DNA of 64,000 nucleotides from Consotaella aegiceratis (GTDB lineage Bacteria > Pseudomonadota > Alphaproteobacteria > Rhizobiales > Rhizobiaceae), in assembly GCF_036541425.1 (NCBI RefSeq), contig NZ_JAZHFT010000010.1, forward strand, positions 62,001-126,000. Reading direction: 5' to 3'. The notes below the pieces were generated by a model. That model did not search any database, was not told where the DNA came from, and worked only from the letters and a program-made list of their open reading frames with translations. A program made the translations under genes and the position numbers. Of this stretch, positions 54,733-63,143 are shown piece after piece; the stretch's first letter is position 1, and each line of letters opens with the position of its first letter.

Positions 54733-55800
54733 CTAAGCCGCCAGCCTCGCCTCTCCGGTGATCCTGGCGCCCTGCTGCACGAGCATGAAATCGAACGTCC
54801 GCGGCGCCATGTGCCGAATCTTGCCGGCTTCGGAGGTTCCGACGGTCTCGGCGCATGCCTCGCAAGTCAGGTTAAGAGGCTGCGATTCCTCCTTCTTCCT
54901 CTGCCAATAGGCACGCCCTGCATGTCGCTTTCGGCACCGTTCGGAGCAGAATATCTCGCCCTTGGCCGATGGCGTGAAGGATGCATCGCAGTTGGCGCAA
55001 CGCCCGATTTCCGCCCCGAGCCGAATACGTTCGGCCTCGTAGTGCGCCGCCGTTCGGCAGGTGATCGAGCAAAATTTCTGCCCGCGGCTGCTCGGCTTCG
55101 TGGCCGTGCCGCACCATTCGCACGTGATGTCCTGTCGAACCCGATCGCCGCGCGAGAAGCGTTGTGCACAGGATGCCGAACAGAACTCCGCATCCTTCCG
55201 ATAGTGCTTGAACATCGTTCTGCAGTAGCGGCACGGCCTCGGTGCCGCCTTTTCCTTCGCAACGAGCCGATAGGCCGAGAGCAGAGCGCCGCCGTCGTGC
55301 TCCATGTTGGCGCCGTTTCGATGATGGGTATAGACCCGCGCGCATTCGGCAGAACAGAAGCGCCGGCGGCTCGCCCTGTCGTCCTCATCGAGGGCGCCGC
55401 CGCACCATGCGCAATAGTCGAATTCGCCGTTATATTCCGGCTGCCCCTCGGCCCAGGTCGGCCGTTTGGCGCCCAGCAAGCGCAGGGCCTCGGCAACGAC
55501 ATGCCCGGCCTCGCGATCGGATGCGGCCCATGGGTTCCCCTCCAGGCAAAGAGAGCTGCGAAAACCGGCGATGACCGGTCCTTCATTCTCGAAGGGGCTG
55601 TCGCGCCAATCGCGCATCAAGTCCATCATCTTGGAGACGACGTGCTTGCGCTTCTCGCCTTTTAGAATGGATGCCTTCGGTGGTGGCACGCTGCCGCCGG
55701 CAAGCGTGATCCGGCCGGAGCGCCTTGCGCGATCGTTCTGATCCCACAGGTGCATGTCCCTATAGGCTTCATATCGGACATTTTTGAGCTTTTTCCCCAT
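54733..55800 (-). CDS. Phage-associated protein with an array of CxxC...FCSxxC zinc-finger modules
   Basis: 355 residues, family not recognised. After a basic N-terminal third (residues 1-125) come four modules of the form C-x2-C-x(13-15)-C-x3-C: Cys 130/133/149/153, 190/193/207/211, 227/230/244/248 and 268/271/285/289. Each second pair is preceded by Phe (FCSAEC, FCSASC, FCSITC, FCSERC). A fifth half-module has only Cys 313/316. It should bind about four zinc ions and probably nucleic acid or protein. It is the last gene of the virion operon, next to a tail-type gene. Confidence 0.7.
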   Translation of the reverse strand: MGKKLKNVRYEAYRDMHLWDQNDRARRSGRITLAGGSVPPPKASILKGEKRKHVVSKMMDLMRDWRDSPFENEGPVIAGFRSSLCLEGNPWAASDREAGHVVAEALRLLGAKRPTWAEGQPEYNGEFDYCAWCGGALDEDDRASRRRFCSAECARVYTHHRNGANMEHDGGALLSAYRLVAKEKAAPRPCRYCRTMFKHYRKDAEFCSASCAQRFSRGDRVRQDITCEWCGTATKPSSRGQKFCSITCRTAAHYEAERIRLGAEIGRCANCDASFTPSAKGEIFCSERCRKRHAGRAYWQRKKEESQPLNLTCEACAETVGTSEAGKIRHMAPRTFDFMLVQQGARITGEARLAA

Positions 55801-56153
55801 TATCCAAAAACCGCGTCGAAAGCGTTGGGATTGATCTTCTGATCGGTGGTGCGGGCGGCGGCGGGCGCTCCTTGGCCGCTCCGCTTGCGCGCCGCCTCGA
55901 TCCAGGCCGCATCCATCTTGCGCAGGGTGGCGACGTGGCGCGGCTGGAGGGGCACACGCTTGAGCCGCGCCCAGGCCTCGATCTCAAGATGGCCGATCGG
56001 GTTCGGCCCGGCCAAGCCGTAGCTGCGGGCCGCGTGCAGTTCGCCGAACCACGCCCACAGCAGACGGCCGGCCTCGGGAACCCATGGCCTTGCGCTGGTT
56101 ACAGCCGCAACCATCCGACGATCGAGCCTTTCTTGCGCGCTCATCTCGATCAA
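55800..56153 (-). CDS. Small phage protein, possibly tail assembly chaperone-like
   Basis: 117 residues. The central block LWAWFGELHAARSYGLAGPN then EIEAWARLKRVPLQPRHVAT resembles small phage proteins found beside tape-measure genes, often called tail assembly chaperones. The start overlaps the tape-measure stop by 4 bases, so it is made downstream of the tape measure, whereas chaperones normally precede it. A different tail role therefore remains open. The C-terminus is Ala/Arg-rich and disordered. Confidence 0.6.
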   Translation of the reverse strand: MIEMSAQERLDRRMVAAVTSARPWVPEAGRLLWAWFGELHAARSYGLAGPNPIGHLEIEAWARLKRVPLQPRHVATLRKMDAAWIEAARKRSGQGAPAAARTTDQKINPNAFDAVFG

Positions 56154-58294
56154 TTCCTCGACTGGTAGTTCGCGAGCTTATGGCCGATGGTCTTGCCGAG
56201 GTGGCCGTCATACTGCGCCAGTCCGGCCTGGACGCCCTGTTTCACCATGGCCTCGATTTGCTTGTCGCCGTTCGCGCCCGCGACGTTGACGTTGAGGTCG
56301 ACCTTCTGCGCCTTTTGCGATTCCTTGGACGATGAACCGGAACCGCCGCTGGACGCGGACGCCGCCCGGACCGGCTCGCCAACAAAGCCGCCACTGGCAT
56401 AGCCGCGCAAGGCATCGAGGTTGCCCACGCCAATGCGTTTTGTCGTGTCAGCGTCAATTACATATTCACCTTTGTGGACGATGCCGGCGGGCTGGTGCTT
56501 GCCCCCGCTCCCGGTGTAGCCGCCGCTGTCGAAGCCGAGAAACGAGGAGAGCAGCGTTCCGATGGTCGAAGTCAGACCAGTCCCGGAAGCCCCGCTCGCC
56601 GCGCTGGAGCCCGATGATGCGAACAGACTGTCGAGCGCCGAGTCGAGCATCTTGTCGGCGATCTTCTGAAGCGCGTTGGCGAACGCCTCGCCGGCGCTCG
56701 ATCCGTTTTCGAGGTCGGTGATGAAACCTTTCAACGTGTCCTTCTCGAATCCGGCCATCTCCTCAGCGGACTGCTGGGCCTTCTGCTGGCTTTCGTCCAG
56801 CTTGTCAGCCGCCGTGGAAGCTGTCGCGTAGGCGTCGGCGAGCTTTTCGATGTTCGCGGCCACGTCGGGCGTGATCTCGATGCCGGCCTGGTGCGCCGCG
56901 TTGAGCAACTCCTGCTTCGTCCTCACCTTCTCCAGGGCGGTGGCGTAGTCGTCGGCCAGGGGATCGAGCTGGGCCTGCGCCGCCGTCTCAGTCTGGAGAG
57001 CGGCGGTCCGCTCCTTGATGGATTCGATCTCGCGCTGGTAGTCGTTGAGCGCGGCCTCGCCCCGCCCGACCGCCGATCGTGCACGCGAGGCCGGTGTCGC
57101 GCTCGCCGATCGGGGCGCCGTGACGGTGACGGCCGGCAGCGCCGTGGTCTCGCCGCTCTCGACACCCAGGGCCCGGCGGATCGCTTCGTCCTGGGCGTCG
57201 TTGCCGCTGCCGCTGCCGGACGTCGCCGAGAATTGGGCGCCGATCCGCGCCTCGCCGAGAGACTTGGCGCCGATGGCCTTGGCGAAGGCGGTCTGCGACA
57301 GATCGGGAATGCCGAGCGCGGCGGCCTTGCTGCGTATCCAGCCGCTGATATCGGTGCTCGGCAGGTTGCCGATGGCGGTCGTGATGGAATTGATCGCCTT
57401 GGCGAGCTCGCCCGCCGCCGTCGCCGTGTCGGTGATATACGGCATCAGGTTGATCAACACCTGCTTGAACTGGAGGTCGAGCACCTGGGAGGCGATGGAG
57501 AACTCGTCGTTGAGATCTTCGGCCCGGGCGAGAAGGTCGTTGTCGACGACGAGGCCGAGCTCGCGCGCCCGCGCCGCCGTGCGGTCCATCGCCGCCGAGC
57601 CGCCATCGAACACATTGACCATCTTGGCGCCGTTGCGGCCGAACGCGGCCGTGGCGATGTTCGCCTTTTCGGTCGACGACTTGGCCTTGTCGATAGCGTC
57701 GGCCAGCAACCGAAGCCGCTCTTGCTGACTGCCGGCGTTCTGGATCGCCTTCAAAAGCTCTGGGTTGCTGGCTTTGAGCTTAGAATAGAGCTCGCCCTGA
57801 TTGTTCGCGGCCTGCGCACTGTTCTTGATGAACAGTAGCAAGGCGCTGTCGAGTTCACCGACCGAGACGCCAGCGAGACCGGCGCCGAACGCGAATTCTT
57901 GATAGAACTCGCCGTCGAGCCCCGCCGCCTTGGCCGTCTTCGCGATCTTGTCGAAATCCGACATTGCCTCCTTGGCCTTGCCGATCGCGGCCGACACGCC
58001 GAGGATTGGCGCCAGGGTGGCGAGTGCCCCTGTTTTCAGGCCGGCAAACGCCGCCGTCCCGGTCGCACTGCTGAGTGCCCCGATCCGGCCAGAGACCGAC
58101 GCCAGCGCCTGGTTGATGCGGGCGGTCGACCGGGCCATGTCGCGTTCCATGGCCGCGGTCGCGCTCTTGCTCGACCGGCGCATCTTGCCGAACTCGCGCC
58201 CGGTGGTGGCGCTGGCCTTGGCCATGTTCCTTTCGAGGTCCTTGATTCTCGCCTCGACGAGAACGAAAAGCTGTTCGTTTTCAGTCTCTGCCAT
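56150..58294 (-). CDS. Phage tail tape measure protein
   Basis: 714 residues; sets tail length and helps DNA ejection. The N-terminal part is helical and basic (RARINQALASVSGRIG-like). A hydrophobic segment (residues ~80-106, FAGLKTGALATLAPILGVSA) and a long middle of heptad-like helices follow. The C-terminus has the tape-measure hallmark GGYTGSGGKHQPAGIVHKGE and YASGGFVGE. This modest length predicts a siphovirus-like tail of roughly 100 nm by the usual 0.15 nm per residue rule. Confidence 0.9.
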   Translation of the reverse strand: MAETENEQLFVLVEARIKDLERNMAKASATTGREFGKMRRSSKSATAAMERDMARSTARINQALASVSGRIGALSSATGTAAFAGLKTGALATLAPILGVSAAIGKAKEAMSDFDKIAKTAKAAGLDGEFYQEFAFGAGLAGVSVGELDSALLLFIKNSAQAANNQGELYSKLKASNPELLKAIQNAGSQQERLRLLADAIDKAKSSTEKANIATAAFGRNGAKMVNVFDGGSAAMDRTAARARELGLVVDNDLLARAEDLNDEFSIASQVLDLQFKQVLINLMPYITDTATAAGELAKAINSITTAIGNLPSTDISGWIRSKAAALGIPDLSQTAFAKAIGAKSLGEARIGAQFSATSGSGSGNDAQDEAIRRALGVESGETTALPAVTVTAPRSASATPASRARSAVGRGEAALNDYQREIESIKERTAALQTETAAQAQLDPLADDYATALEKVRTKQELLNAAHQAGIEITPDVAANIEKLADAYATASTAADKLDESQQKAQQSAEEMAGFEKDTLKGFITDLENGSSAGEAFANALQKIADKMLDSALDSLFASSGSSAASGASGTGLTSTIGTLLSSFLGFDSGGYTGSGGKHQPAGIVHKGEYVIDADTTKRIGVGNLDALRGYASGGFVGEPVRAASASSGGSGSSSKESQKAQKVDLNVNVAGANGDKQIEAMVKQGVQAGLAQYDGHLGKTIGHKLANYQSRN

Positions 58295-58301
58295 GGTTCA
58301 C

Positions 58302-59954
58302 CTATGCGTAGGCCCAGCTATCGATATCGTCGTCGGCGTCGTCGTAGCTTGACCGGTTGCTTTCGCCCGCCATCGCCCGTCCGACCGCCATGGCGCACGC
58401 CACCGAACCGTCGATGCGGTCCCGACTCTTGCCCTTGTGAAAAGAGATGTTCCCGGCCTTGTCCTTCTCGACAGCGATGTTGTCGAAGTGCCATCGCAGG
58501 ATCGGGTGCCCGCCGTGCCGGAACTTCCGTCCGACGATGGTGCGCTCCAGCTCCTTGTTCGCCGGCGCCATGGTGACCCAACCCTGGCGCATCTCGACGG
58601 CGGGGAATCCGTCCTCGGCAAGGTTCGCCATCATCACTCTGGCAAGGTGCGGGTCGAAGGCGATCTCGGCCACGTTGAACCGGGCGCACAGCTCGCGAAT
58701 GTGATCCTCGACGGATCGGAAATCGACGATGTTGCCCTCCGTCGGGATGATCAGCCCTTCCTCGGCCCAGCGCGGATAAGGCACATCGTCACGATCGGCG
58801 CGGCGCTGGAGATTGTCGGCGGGGCAAAAGAACCAAGGCCAGACGTCATAGCCGTCGTCAGGGTTGCCCCAGGCCGCCACCACGGCCGTCAGGTCGGTGT
58901 TGCTGGACAGGTCCACGCCGAGCCAGCACGGTTCCTGCGAAGCCTCCTTGTCGTCGAGATCGACTTCGCCGGCACCCTGGTCATAGACCGACATCTCGAC
59001 GAAGGGCGAGGCGCTGGAGTCGCTCCACGTGTTGAGGTGGAACTGCCGGAAGGCGTCACGGTCGGCCGGGCGCTCGCGTCCCTCCCTGGCATACTGGCGC
59101 AGGTTGTCGAGATCGGGATAGCCGAGGTCGAGGCCGGGATTGACGAAGTGCCAGAGCCGTTCGTCCTGCCAGCCGTCGAACTCCTCGACGCCGTCGCCCG
59201 ACCATTTCGATTCCTCGGCCGGATCGGTTTCGAACAGGATCGGCAGAAAGCCCGGATCGATGACGTCGCCGCTCTGCACCCTGCGGGCGTAGCCGAGCAG
59301 ATCGGCCGCAAGATTCTCCTGTCCGCGTCCAGCCTGAGTGATGATCACCAGAAGCGAGCCCTTGGCCTTGGACAGACCGGTACGCAGGGCCTGCCACATC
59401 TTGCGGGCGTTCTGGCCTTCCCAGGCGATCAGCTCGTCGGCCAGCACGAAGTTCGGCGTCTTGCCGAGCTTGCCCTTGCCGGTCGATGCCAGAGCCCGGA
59501 ACCACGCGCCCGACCGCGGATGCGCAAGCGCGAAGGTCGACTCGTTCAGTTTCATCTTGCCGTCGAGCCACGGCGTTTCCTTCACGATGCCGACCGCCTC
59601 GTCATAGGCGATCCGGGCATCCTCCTCGGCCGAGGCCGCGACCATGGCCTGGCCGTTCGGCTGGCGCTGGTATCCGACTGTATGGAGCAGCGCCAAGCCG
59701 GCGCCGAGCGTGGTCTTGCGGGCGCCACGCGGCAGGAGCGCGAAGACGGTTTGCACCTGCCGGCGCCCATCGGGAAAGCTCGGGCCGTAGATGCGCCGGA
59801 CGATCCGTTCCCAGAAGCGCGGCAGCTCGAAGGCGCTCGATTCGCTCTTCGGATGGTGGAGACGCTTCAGGAAGTCGACGGCCCGCTCACCATGGCCGAA
59901 CGGGTCTTCGATTTCGCTCCCGTCAAATATCCAGGTCGGCCGGCGCGCCTTCAT
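58302..59954 (-). CDS. Terminase large subunit
   Basis: DNA-packaging motor and headful/cos nuclease, 550 residues. The Walker-A-like segment is FALLPRGARKTTLGAGLALL, Walker B VLADELIAWEGQN, and the coupling motif lies near LLVIITQAG. The nuclease half has LGVDLSSNTDLTAV (first Asp), EIAFDPHLARVM and the C-terminal DRIDGSVACAMAVG (last Asp), as in the HK97/lambdoid Terminase_1 group. Its 5' end overlaps terS. Position between head-closure and tape-measure genes is unusual. Confidence 0.93.
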   Translation of the reverse strand: MKARRPTWIFDGSEIEDPFGHGERAVDFLKRLHHPKSESSAFELPRFWERIVRRIYGPSFPDGRRQVQTVFALLPRGARKTTLGAGLALLHTVGYQRQPNGQAMVAASAEEDARIAYDEAVGIVKETPWLDGKMKLNESTFALAHPRSGAWFRALASTGKGKLGKTPNFVLADELIAWEGQNARKMWQALRTGLSKAKGSLLVIITQAGRGQENLAADLLGYARRVQSGDVIDPGFLPILFETDPAEESKWSGDGVEEFDGWQDERLWHFVNPGLDLGYPDLDNLRQYAREGRERPADRDAFRQFHLNTWSDSSASPFVEMSVYDQGAGEVDLDDKEASQEPCWLGVDLSSNTDLTAVVAAWGNPDDGYDVWPWFFCPADNLQRRADRDDVPYPRWAEEGLIIPTEGNIVDFRSVEDHIRELCARFNVAEIAFDPHLARVMMANLAEDGFPAVEMRQGWVTMAPANKELERTIVGRKFRHGGHPILRWHFDNIAVEKDKAGNISFHKGKSRDRIDGSVACAMAVGRAMAGESNRSSYDDADDDIDSWAYA

Positions 59955-60339
59955 CGGCTTGCCCTCCCTTGGCCTGGAATTGCCCCTTGGAACGCGCGGC
60001 CGGCGTGATACCCAACTCTGCTCCGAGACGCGCGACGCTCTCCAGCGCCTTCGACAGGAGCCCGGAAGCCGGGTTCGGCTTCACCTGACCATGGCCGGCC
60101 TTCACCAGCACGCCATGCTCGGCAATGGTCTTCTGTGCCTCCTGCACGGTCCAGCGAGCGATCAGGTAGGTTTCGAGAAGGCCGAGCGCCGGCGTGGTCA
60201 GGATCTTGCGCGCGACCATGTCGGCCGCAATCGCGTCCCACTCGCCACGAAGCGAGGCCGGTATCGTCTCCGGCGCATGAGGCACGCCAGCAAGGCCACC
60301 GTCGACCGCCTTCAGCTCTGCCTTCCGTCCGCGCGCCAT
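59923..60339 (-). CDS. Terminase small subunit (P27 family-like)
   Basis: 138 residues. The pattern PETIPASLRGEWDAIAADMV, then LGLLETYLIARWTVQEAQKT and NPASGLLSKALESVARLGAE, is typical of P27-type small terminases that select viral DNA for packaging. It overlaps the terL start by 32 bases and shares a one-base junction with the upstream head-closure gene. The N-terminal MARGRKAELK is basic, in keeping with DNA binding. Confidence 0.88.
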   Translation of the reverse strand: MARGRKAELKAVDGGLAGVPHAPETIPASLRGEWDAIAADMVARKILTTPALGLLETYLIARWTVQEAQKTIAEHGVLVKAGHGQVKPNPASGLLSKALESVARLGAELGITPAARSKGQFQAKGGQADEGAPADLDI

Positions 60340-60659
60340 CAGCTTCGCACCTCTTCGCAGCGCAGCTCCAGGCCCTTGCGACGGCCGATCTCCTTCGTCT
60401 CGCGAATGTTGAGGTTCTTGCCGTCATAGACGACACGGTGATCCGTGGTGACACCGGACAGCCAGCGGATGCGGAACACCACGGCGAAGTTGTCGCTCTC
60501 GCCGTAGGAGGCCAGGAATTCGTCGGTGGATTGCTGCACGATCTGGGCTCGCACCGGTGGCGAGAAGTCCGTCCAGGTCTCGACGGGCGTGCCATAGTCG
60601 TCGACCGTGTTCGTGTAGCTCTGAATGGTGATGGTGCGATCAAGCTTGCCGGCGCGCAT
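60339..60659 (-). CDS. Phage head closure / head-tail joining protein
   Basis: 106 residues of the SPP1 gp16-like/Phage_H_T_join family. RAGKLDRTITIQSYTNTVDD, then YGTPVETWTDFSPPVRAQIV and the C-terminal GRRKGLELRCEEV are typical. It seals the neck after packaging. Stop and starts touch both neighbours (one-base overlaps), showing a compact operon. Confidence 0.87.
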   Translation of the reverse strand: MRAGKLDRTITIQSYTNTVDDYGTPVETWTDFSPPVRAQIVQQSTDEFLASYGESDNFAVVFRIRWLSGVTTDHRVVYDGKNLNIRETKEIGRRKGLELRCEEVRS

Positions 60660-61069
60660 CAGGACACCTCGCTCACAAGGGTCTCGATCGTCACCACGCC
60701 ATGCGCCGTCTCGCCATCGGGGTCGCGCAGGAAGCGGGTCGAGGAAACGTAGCAGTCGCCGAAGTGGAAGCCGTCAACCGGCGCAATTTTGCGCCCGTTG
60801 ATTGCTGTCCGGATCGCCCCCGCGATGGCTTTCACGCCGACCAGGCCGGCTTCCTTCTTCCAGACGTGCAAGGTGCTGTAGACGCGCACCACGTTGCGGG
60901 CGATGCGGTCCTCGTCGACCTCCTGGTCCTCGCCGATGATGATGCTCGGGTCCGGCGCCGGGCGGCTGTTGCGGTCAAGGATGTTCGCGGCGGGGACCAA
61001 ATCCGTCACTGTGACGGATTCGACGAGGCGTGCCCGAATGGCCTTCTGGACGGCAAGGGCGGCGCTCAT
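60659..61069 (-). CDS. DUF3168 tail completion/terminator protein
   Basis: 136 residues. SAALAVQKAIRARLVESVTV then ILDRNSRPAPDPSIIIGEDQ, and later STLHVWKKEAGLVGVKAIAG, match DUF3168, the gp17-like tail terminator family that caps the tail tube and joins it to the head. It overlaps the gp10-like gene by 4 bases and precedes the head-closure gene. Confidence 0.87.
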   Translation of the reverse strand: MSAALAVQKAIRARLVESVTVTDLVPAANILDRNSRPAPDPSIIIGEDQEVDEDRIARNVVRVYSTLHVWKKEAGLVGVKAIAGAIRTAINGRKIAPVDGFHFGDCYVSSTRFLRDPDGETAHGVVTIETLVSEVS

Positions 61070-61482
61070 GACGTGCCCCGCTTCTTCACGGCACGGCGGA
61101 TCGCGCTCTTGATGGCGGCCTTGGCCTTCTTGTTATGCAACCTCACGGCGGGCCAGAAGAAGGGATGCGCCGGCGCCTTCTTGGTGCCGTATTCGACGAG
61201 ATGCGGATAGCGCACGTCATCGTCGCCGACCGTGACCGCCGCCGCATTCTCAGGCACCACGGACGAACCGCCGGGCTGGCTATAGGGCGGCGTCGATTGG
61301 CCGGCGGGCGTGACGGTGATCGACTCCTTCAGGTCGCCGCTGTCCACAGGCGCGAGCCGGCGCATGGTCGCCGCCATTGTATCGGCCTGCTTCAATGCCG
61401 ACTTCTGCGCCGCCGCTCGCACGTCCTCGGGGATCGCGGCGAAGCGCTTTTGAAGCTTGGACAGCCCGCCGTCGTCAGCCAT
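61066..61482 (-). CDS. HK97 gp10-like neck/tail protein
   Basis: 138 residues from ATG 61482. LKQADTMAATMRRLAPVDSG then GDLKESITV and YPHLVEYGTKKAPAHPFFWP are the hallmarks of the HK97 gp10 family, a neck protein near the tail terminator. It ends KKAKAAIKSAIRRAVKKRG, a basic tail. An upstream in-frame extension to 61590 only shadows the gp6-like gene. Confidence 0.92.
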   Translation of the reverse strand: MADDGGLSKLQKRFAAIPEDVRAAAQKSALKQADTMAATMRRLAPVDSGDLKESITVTPAGQSTPPYSQPGGSSVVPENAAAVTVGDDDVRYPHLVEYGTKKAPAHPFFWPAVRLHNKKAKAAIKSAIRRAVKKRGTS

Positions 61483-61774
61483 ACGTATAGCTCCGGTGGT
61501 TGGCGATGATGTCCGCCGCGCCGATGGGGACTTCCATCGCCGACACACCGACGAGCGAGGCTTCGCGGTTCTCGTACCAGTGCGCCGCAACCATCAGCAC
61601 GGCCTGCTCGACGTCCGCTGGCGTGCCATCAGGGAACTCCGTTGCGTCGTCGATCGCGAAGCCGAGCTGCGCTTCCACATGCGCCGTCGCAGCATCGAGA
61701 AGGCGCGTCAAAGCGTCGTCGTCGTCAGGAACGCCGTTCAAATGGTCCCGCAGGGCCGTTGCATCGAGCGCCAT
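61475..61774 (-). CDS. Head-tail connector protein (gp6-like)
   Basis: 99 residues. MALDATALRDHLNGVPDDDD, LLDAATAHVEAQLGF and VLMVAAHWYENREA match the gp6-like adaptor that docks below the portal. Its end overlaps the gp10-like start by 8 bases. A 107-base gap separates it from the tail-tube gene. Confidence 0.88.
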   Translation of the reverse strand: MALDATALRDHLNGVPDDDDALTRLLDAATAHVEAQLGFAIDDATEFPDGTPADVEQAVLMVAAHWYENREASLVGVSAMEVPIGAADIIANHRSYTYG

Positions 61775-61881
61775 GGTCGCCTTTCACAAAATCAGAGCGG
61801 TTTCGGTGAATTTTCGCGTTTTGCTGCCCGCGCCGGTCCCTTGGAAGGCCCAAAAGTTCGGAACCACCCCCGGCTGATCGA

Positions 61882-62376
61882 TCACGCCGCCTCCGCCGCG
61901 TTGACACGCACGATGTTCGAGTCGATCTCCAGCGTCGTGGCCAGCTTCACAGTGTTGTTGGCCTCGCTCATCTGCTCCTCGACCTTCATGATCAGCGCCA
62001 CGAAGTAGCGTTCCGAGGGCGTGCCGCCGGACGGCGCGTCGCTGAATGTGATGCGGAAGGCGTAGGAGTACGGCGTCTTCTCGGCCGCGATGAGGGCGAG
62101 TTGGCCGGGATCGCTGTAATCGAAGTCGCAAAGGATCTCCATCGAGCCGGCGTCGCGCGTGCCCTTCATCTTGCGGGTGCGCACGGTGGCGATATGCTCT
62201 GACGTGATCAGGCTGGAGGTGTCGCCAGCCGAACCGAGGTTGGTGGCGCCGCCGATCTCGACGGCGTCGGCCATAGCGGTGTCGAAGTCCGACTTGACGA
62301 GATCGGTCCCCTCGAAGGCCAGTACGGCGCCGATCTCCAGCTTCGAGCCTGCGGTGGCAAAGAGCAGTCCAGGCAT
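61882..62376 (-). CDS. Phage major tail tube protein
   Basis: 164 residues from ATG 62376 (GAGGTAACC upstream). It is a beta-rich protein with EIGAVLAFEGTDLVKSDFDT, RTRKMKGTRDAGSMEILCDF and later YFVALIMKVEEQMSEANNTV, LEIDSNIVRV. This is the general pattern of siphovirus tail tube proteins (lambda gpV-like fold). It lies between the HNH gene and the connector gene, whereas tail tube genes usually follow the neck genes. The role is judged from fold-type pattern and size. Confidence 0.78.
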   Translation of the reverse strand: MPGLLFATAGSKLEIGAVLAFEGTDLVKSDFDTAMADAVEIGGATNLGSAGDTSSLITSEHIATVRTRKMKGTRDAGSMEILCDFDYSDPGQLALIAAEKTPYSYAFRITFSDAPSGGTPSERYFVALIMKVEEQMSEANNTVKLATTLEIDSNIVRVNAAEAA

Positions 62377-62381
62377 GATGG

Positions 62382-62738
62382 TTACCTCTTGGATGTGCGC
62401 CGCTCGTCGGCGGCTTCGATGGCGTTGCAGCGATGGCAGCCCGGTCGCCAGTTGGATCGCACCATGCGGAGGTCGGGCCGTCGGCGAATGCTCTTGATGT
62501 GCATGACGACGGTGGCCGACGCGCCGCACCGGGCGCACCACCTGTTCTCAGGAAGGGCGAGAAAGGCCCTGGCTGCCTCTTCCCACTGCCGGTCATAGCC
62601 GCGGGCTCGCGCGTTGGGTCGCTTCTTGTCCGATACCGCCTTGCGCTCGTCATGCCGTGCCTTGGCCTTGGGGCAGCGTTCGCCGTGGGCGTGAACACCG
62701 CCACAGAGACCGCAAGCACGAGGCGTGCGCGACGGCAT
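62382..62738 (-). CDS. HNH-type endonuclease, variant active site
   Basis: 118 residues. N-terminal zinc-like motif CGLCGGVHAHGERCP, then the HNH core CARCGASATVVMHIKSIRRR ... NWRPGCHRCNAIEAADE. The first His (MHI) and the Asn are present, but the usual final His after CxxC (CxxCH) is Asn (CHRCN), so it is an HNN-like variant. In HK97-like phages an HNH protein assists terminase at cos sites. Here it sits among capsid and tail genes. It overlaps no neighbour. Confidence 0.82.
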   Translation of the reverse strand: MPSRTPRACGLCGGVHAHGERCPKAKARHDERKAVSDKKRPNARARGYDRQWEEAARAFLALPENRWCARCGASATVVMHIKSIRRRPDLRMVRSNWRPGCHRCNAIEAADERRTSKR

Positions 62739-62741
62739 GGC

Positions 62742-63131
62742 TTACGCCACCGGCCGGTCGTGGGCGTTGCCCAGGATGAACAGAGCACCGGTCGAGACGC
62801 TGGTGCCGCTGTTCAAGGTGAGCACGGCGCGCAGATACCGCTTGAAACCGCGATAGCCGATCTTGGTCGTGCTGTTCGCCTCCAGCGGGTCGGTCAGCCC
62901 GTCGCCCTGCAGGTGGTCGGCGGCAACGTCGGTAAAATCGCCCGACGTGGTGGTGTCGCTCTCCTGCAGGGCGACCGTCATGTCGCCGGAGCCGGTGACC
63001 GCACCTGTGTTGACGACGAGGGCGGCGCTGTCGAAGCCGATAAGGTCGACGGGATCGCCGGTGTAGGAGGCCGAGCGGGTCGCCGAAGGGGCGGCCACCA
63101 CGGCCTTGATGTTGTTCACGATGTCGCGCAT
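62742..63131 (-). CDS. Hypothetical phage structural protein, possibly head decoration
   Basis: 129 residues, beta-rich and Thr/Ser/Gly-rich (AALVVNTGAVTGSGDMTVAL, then ESDTTTSGDFTDVAADHLQG and YLRAVLTLNSGTSVSTGALF). AAGGAGAAACGCCC precedes the ATG. Placed directly after the major capsid gene, it could be a decoration or fibre-like head protein. The family name is not known to me. Confidence 0.65.
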   Translation of the reverse strand: MRDIVNNIKAVVAAPSATRSASYTGDPVDLIGFDSAALVVNTGAVTGSGDMTVALQESDTTTSGDFTDVAADHLQGDGLTDPLEANSTTKIGYRGFKRYLRAVLTLNSGTSVSTGALFILGNAHDRPVA

Positions 63132-63143
63132 GGGCGTTTCTCC

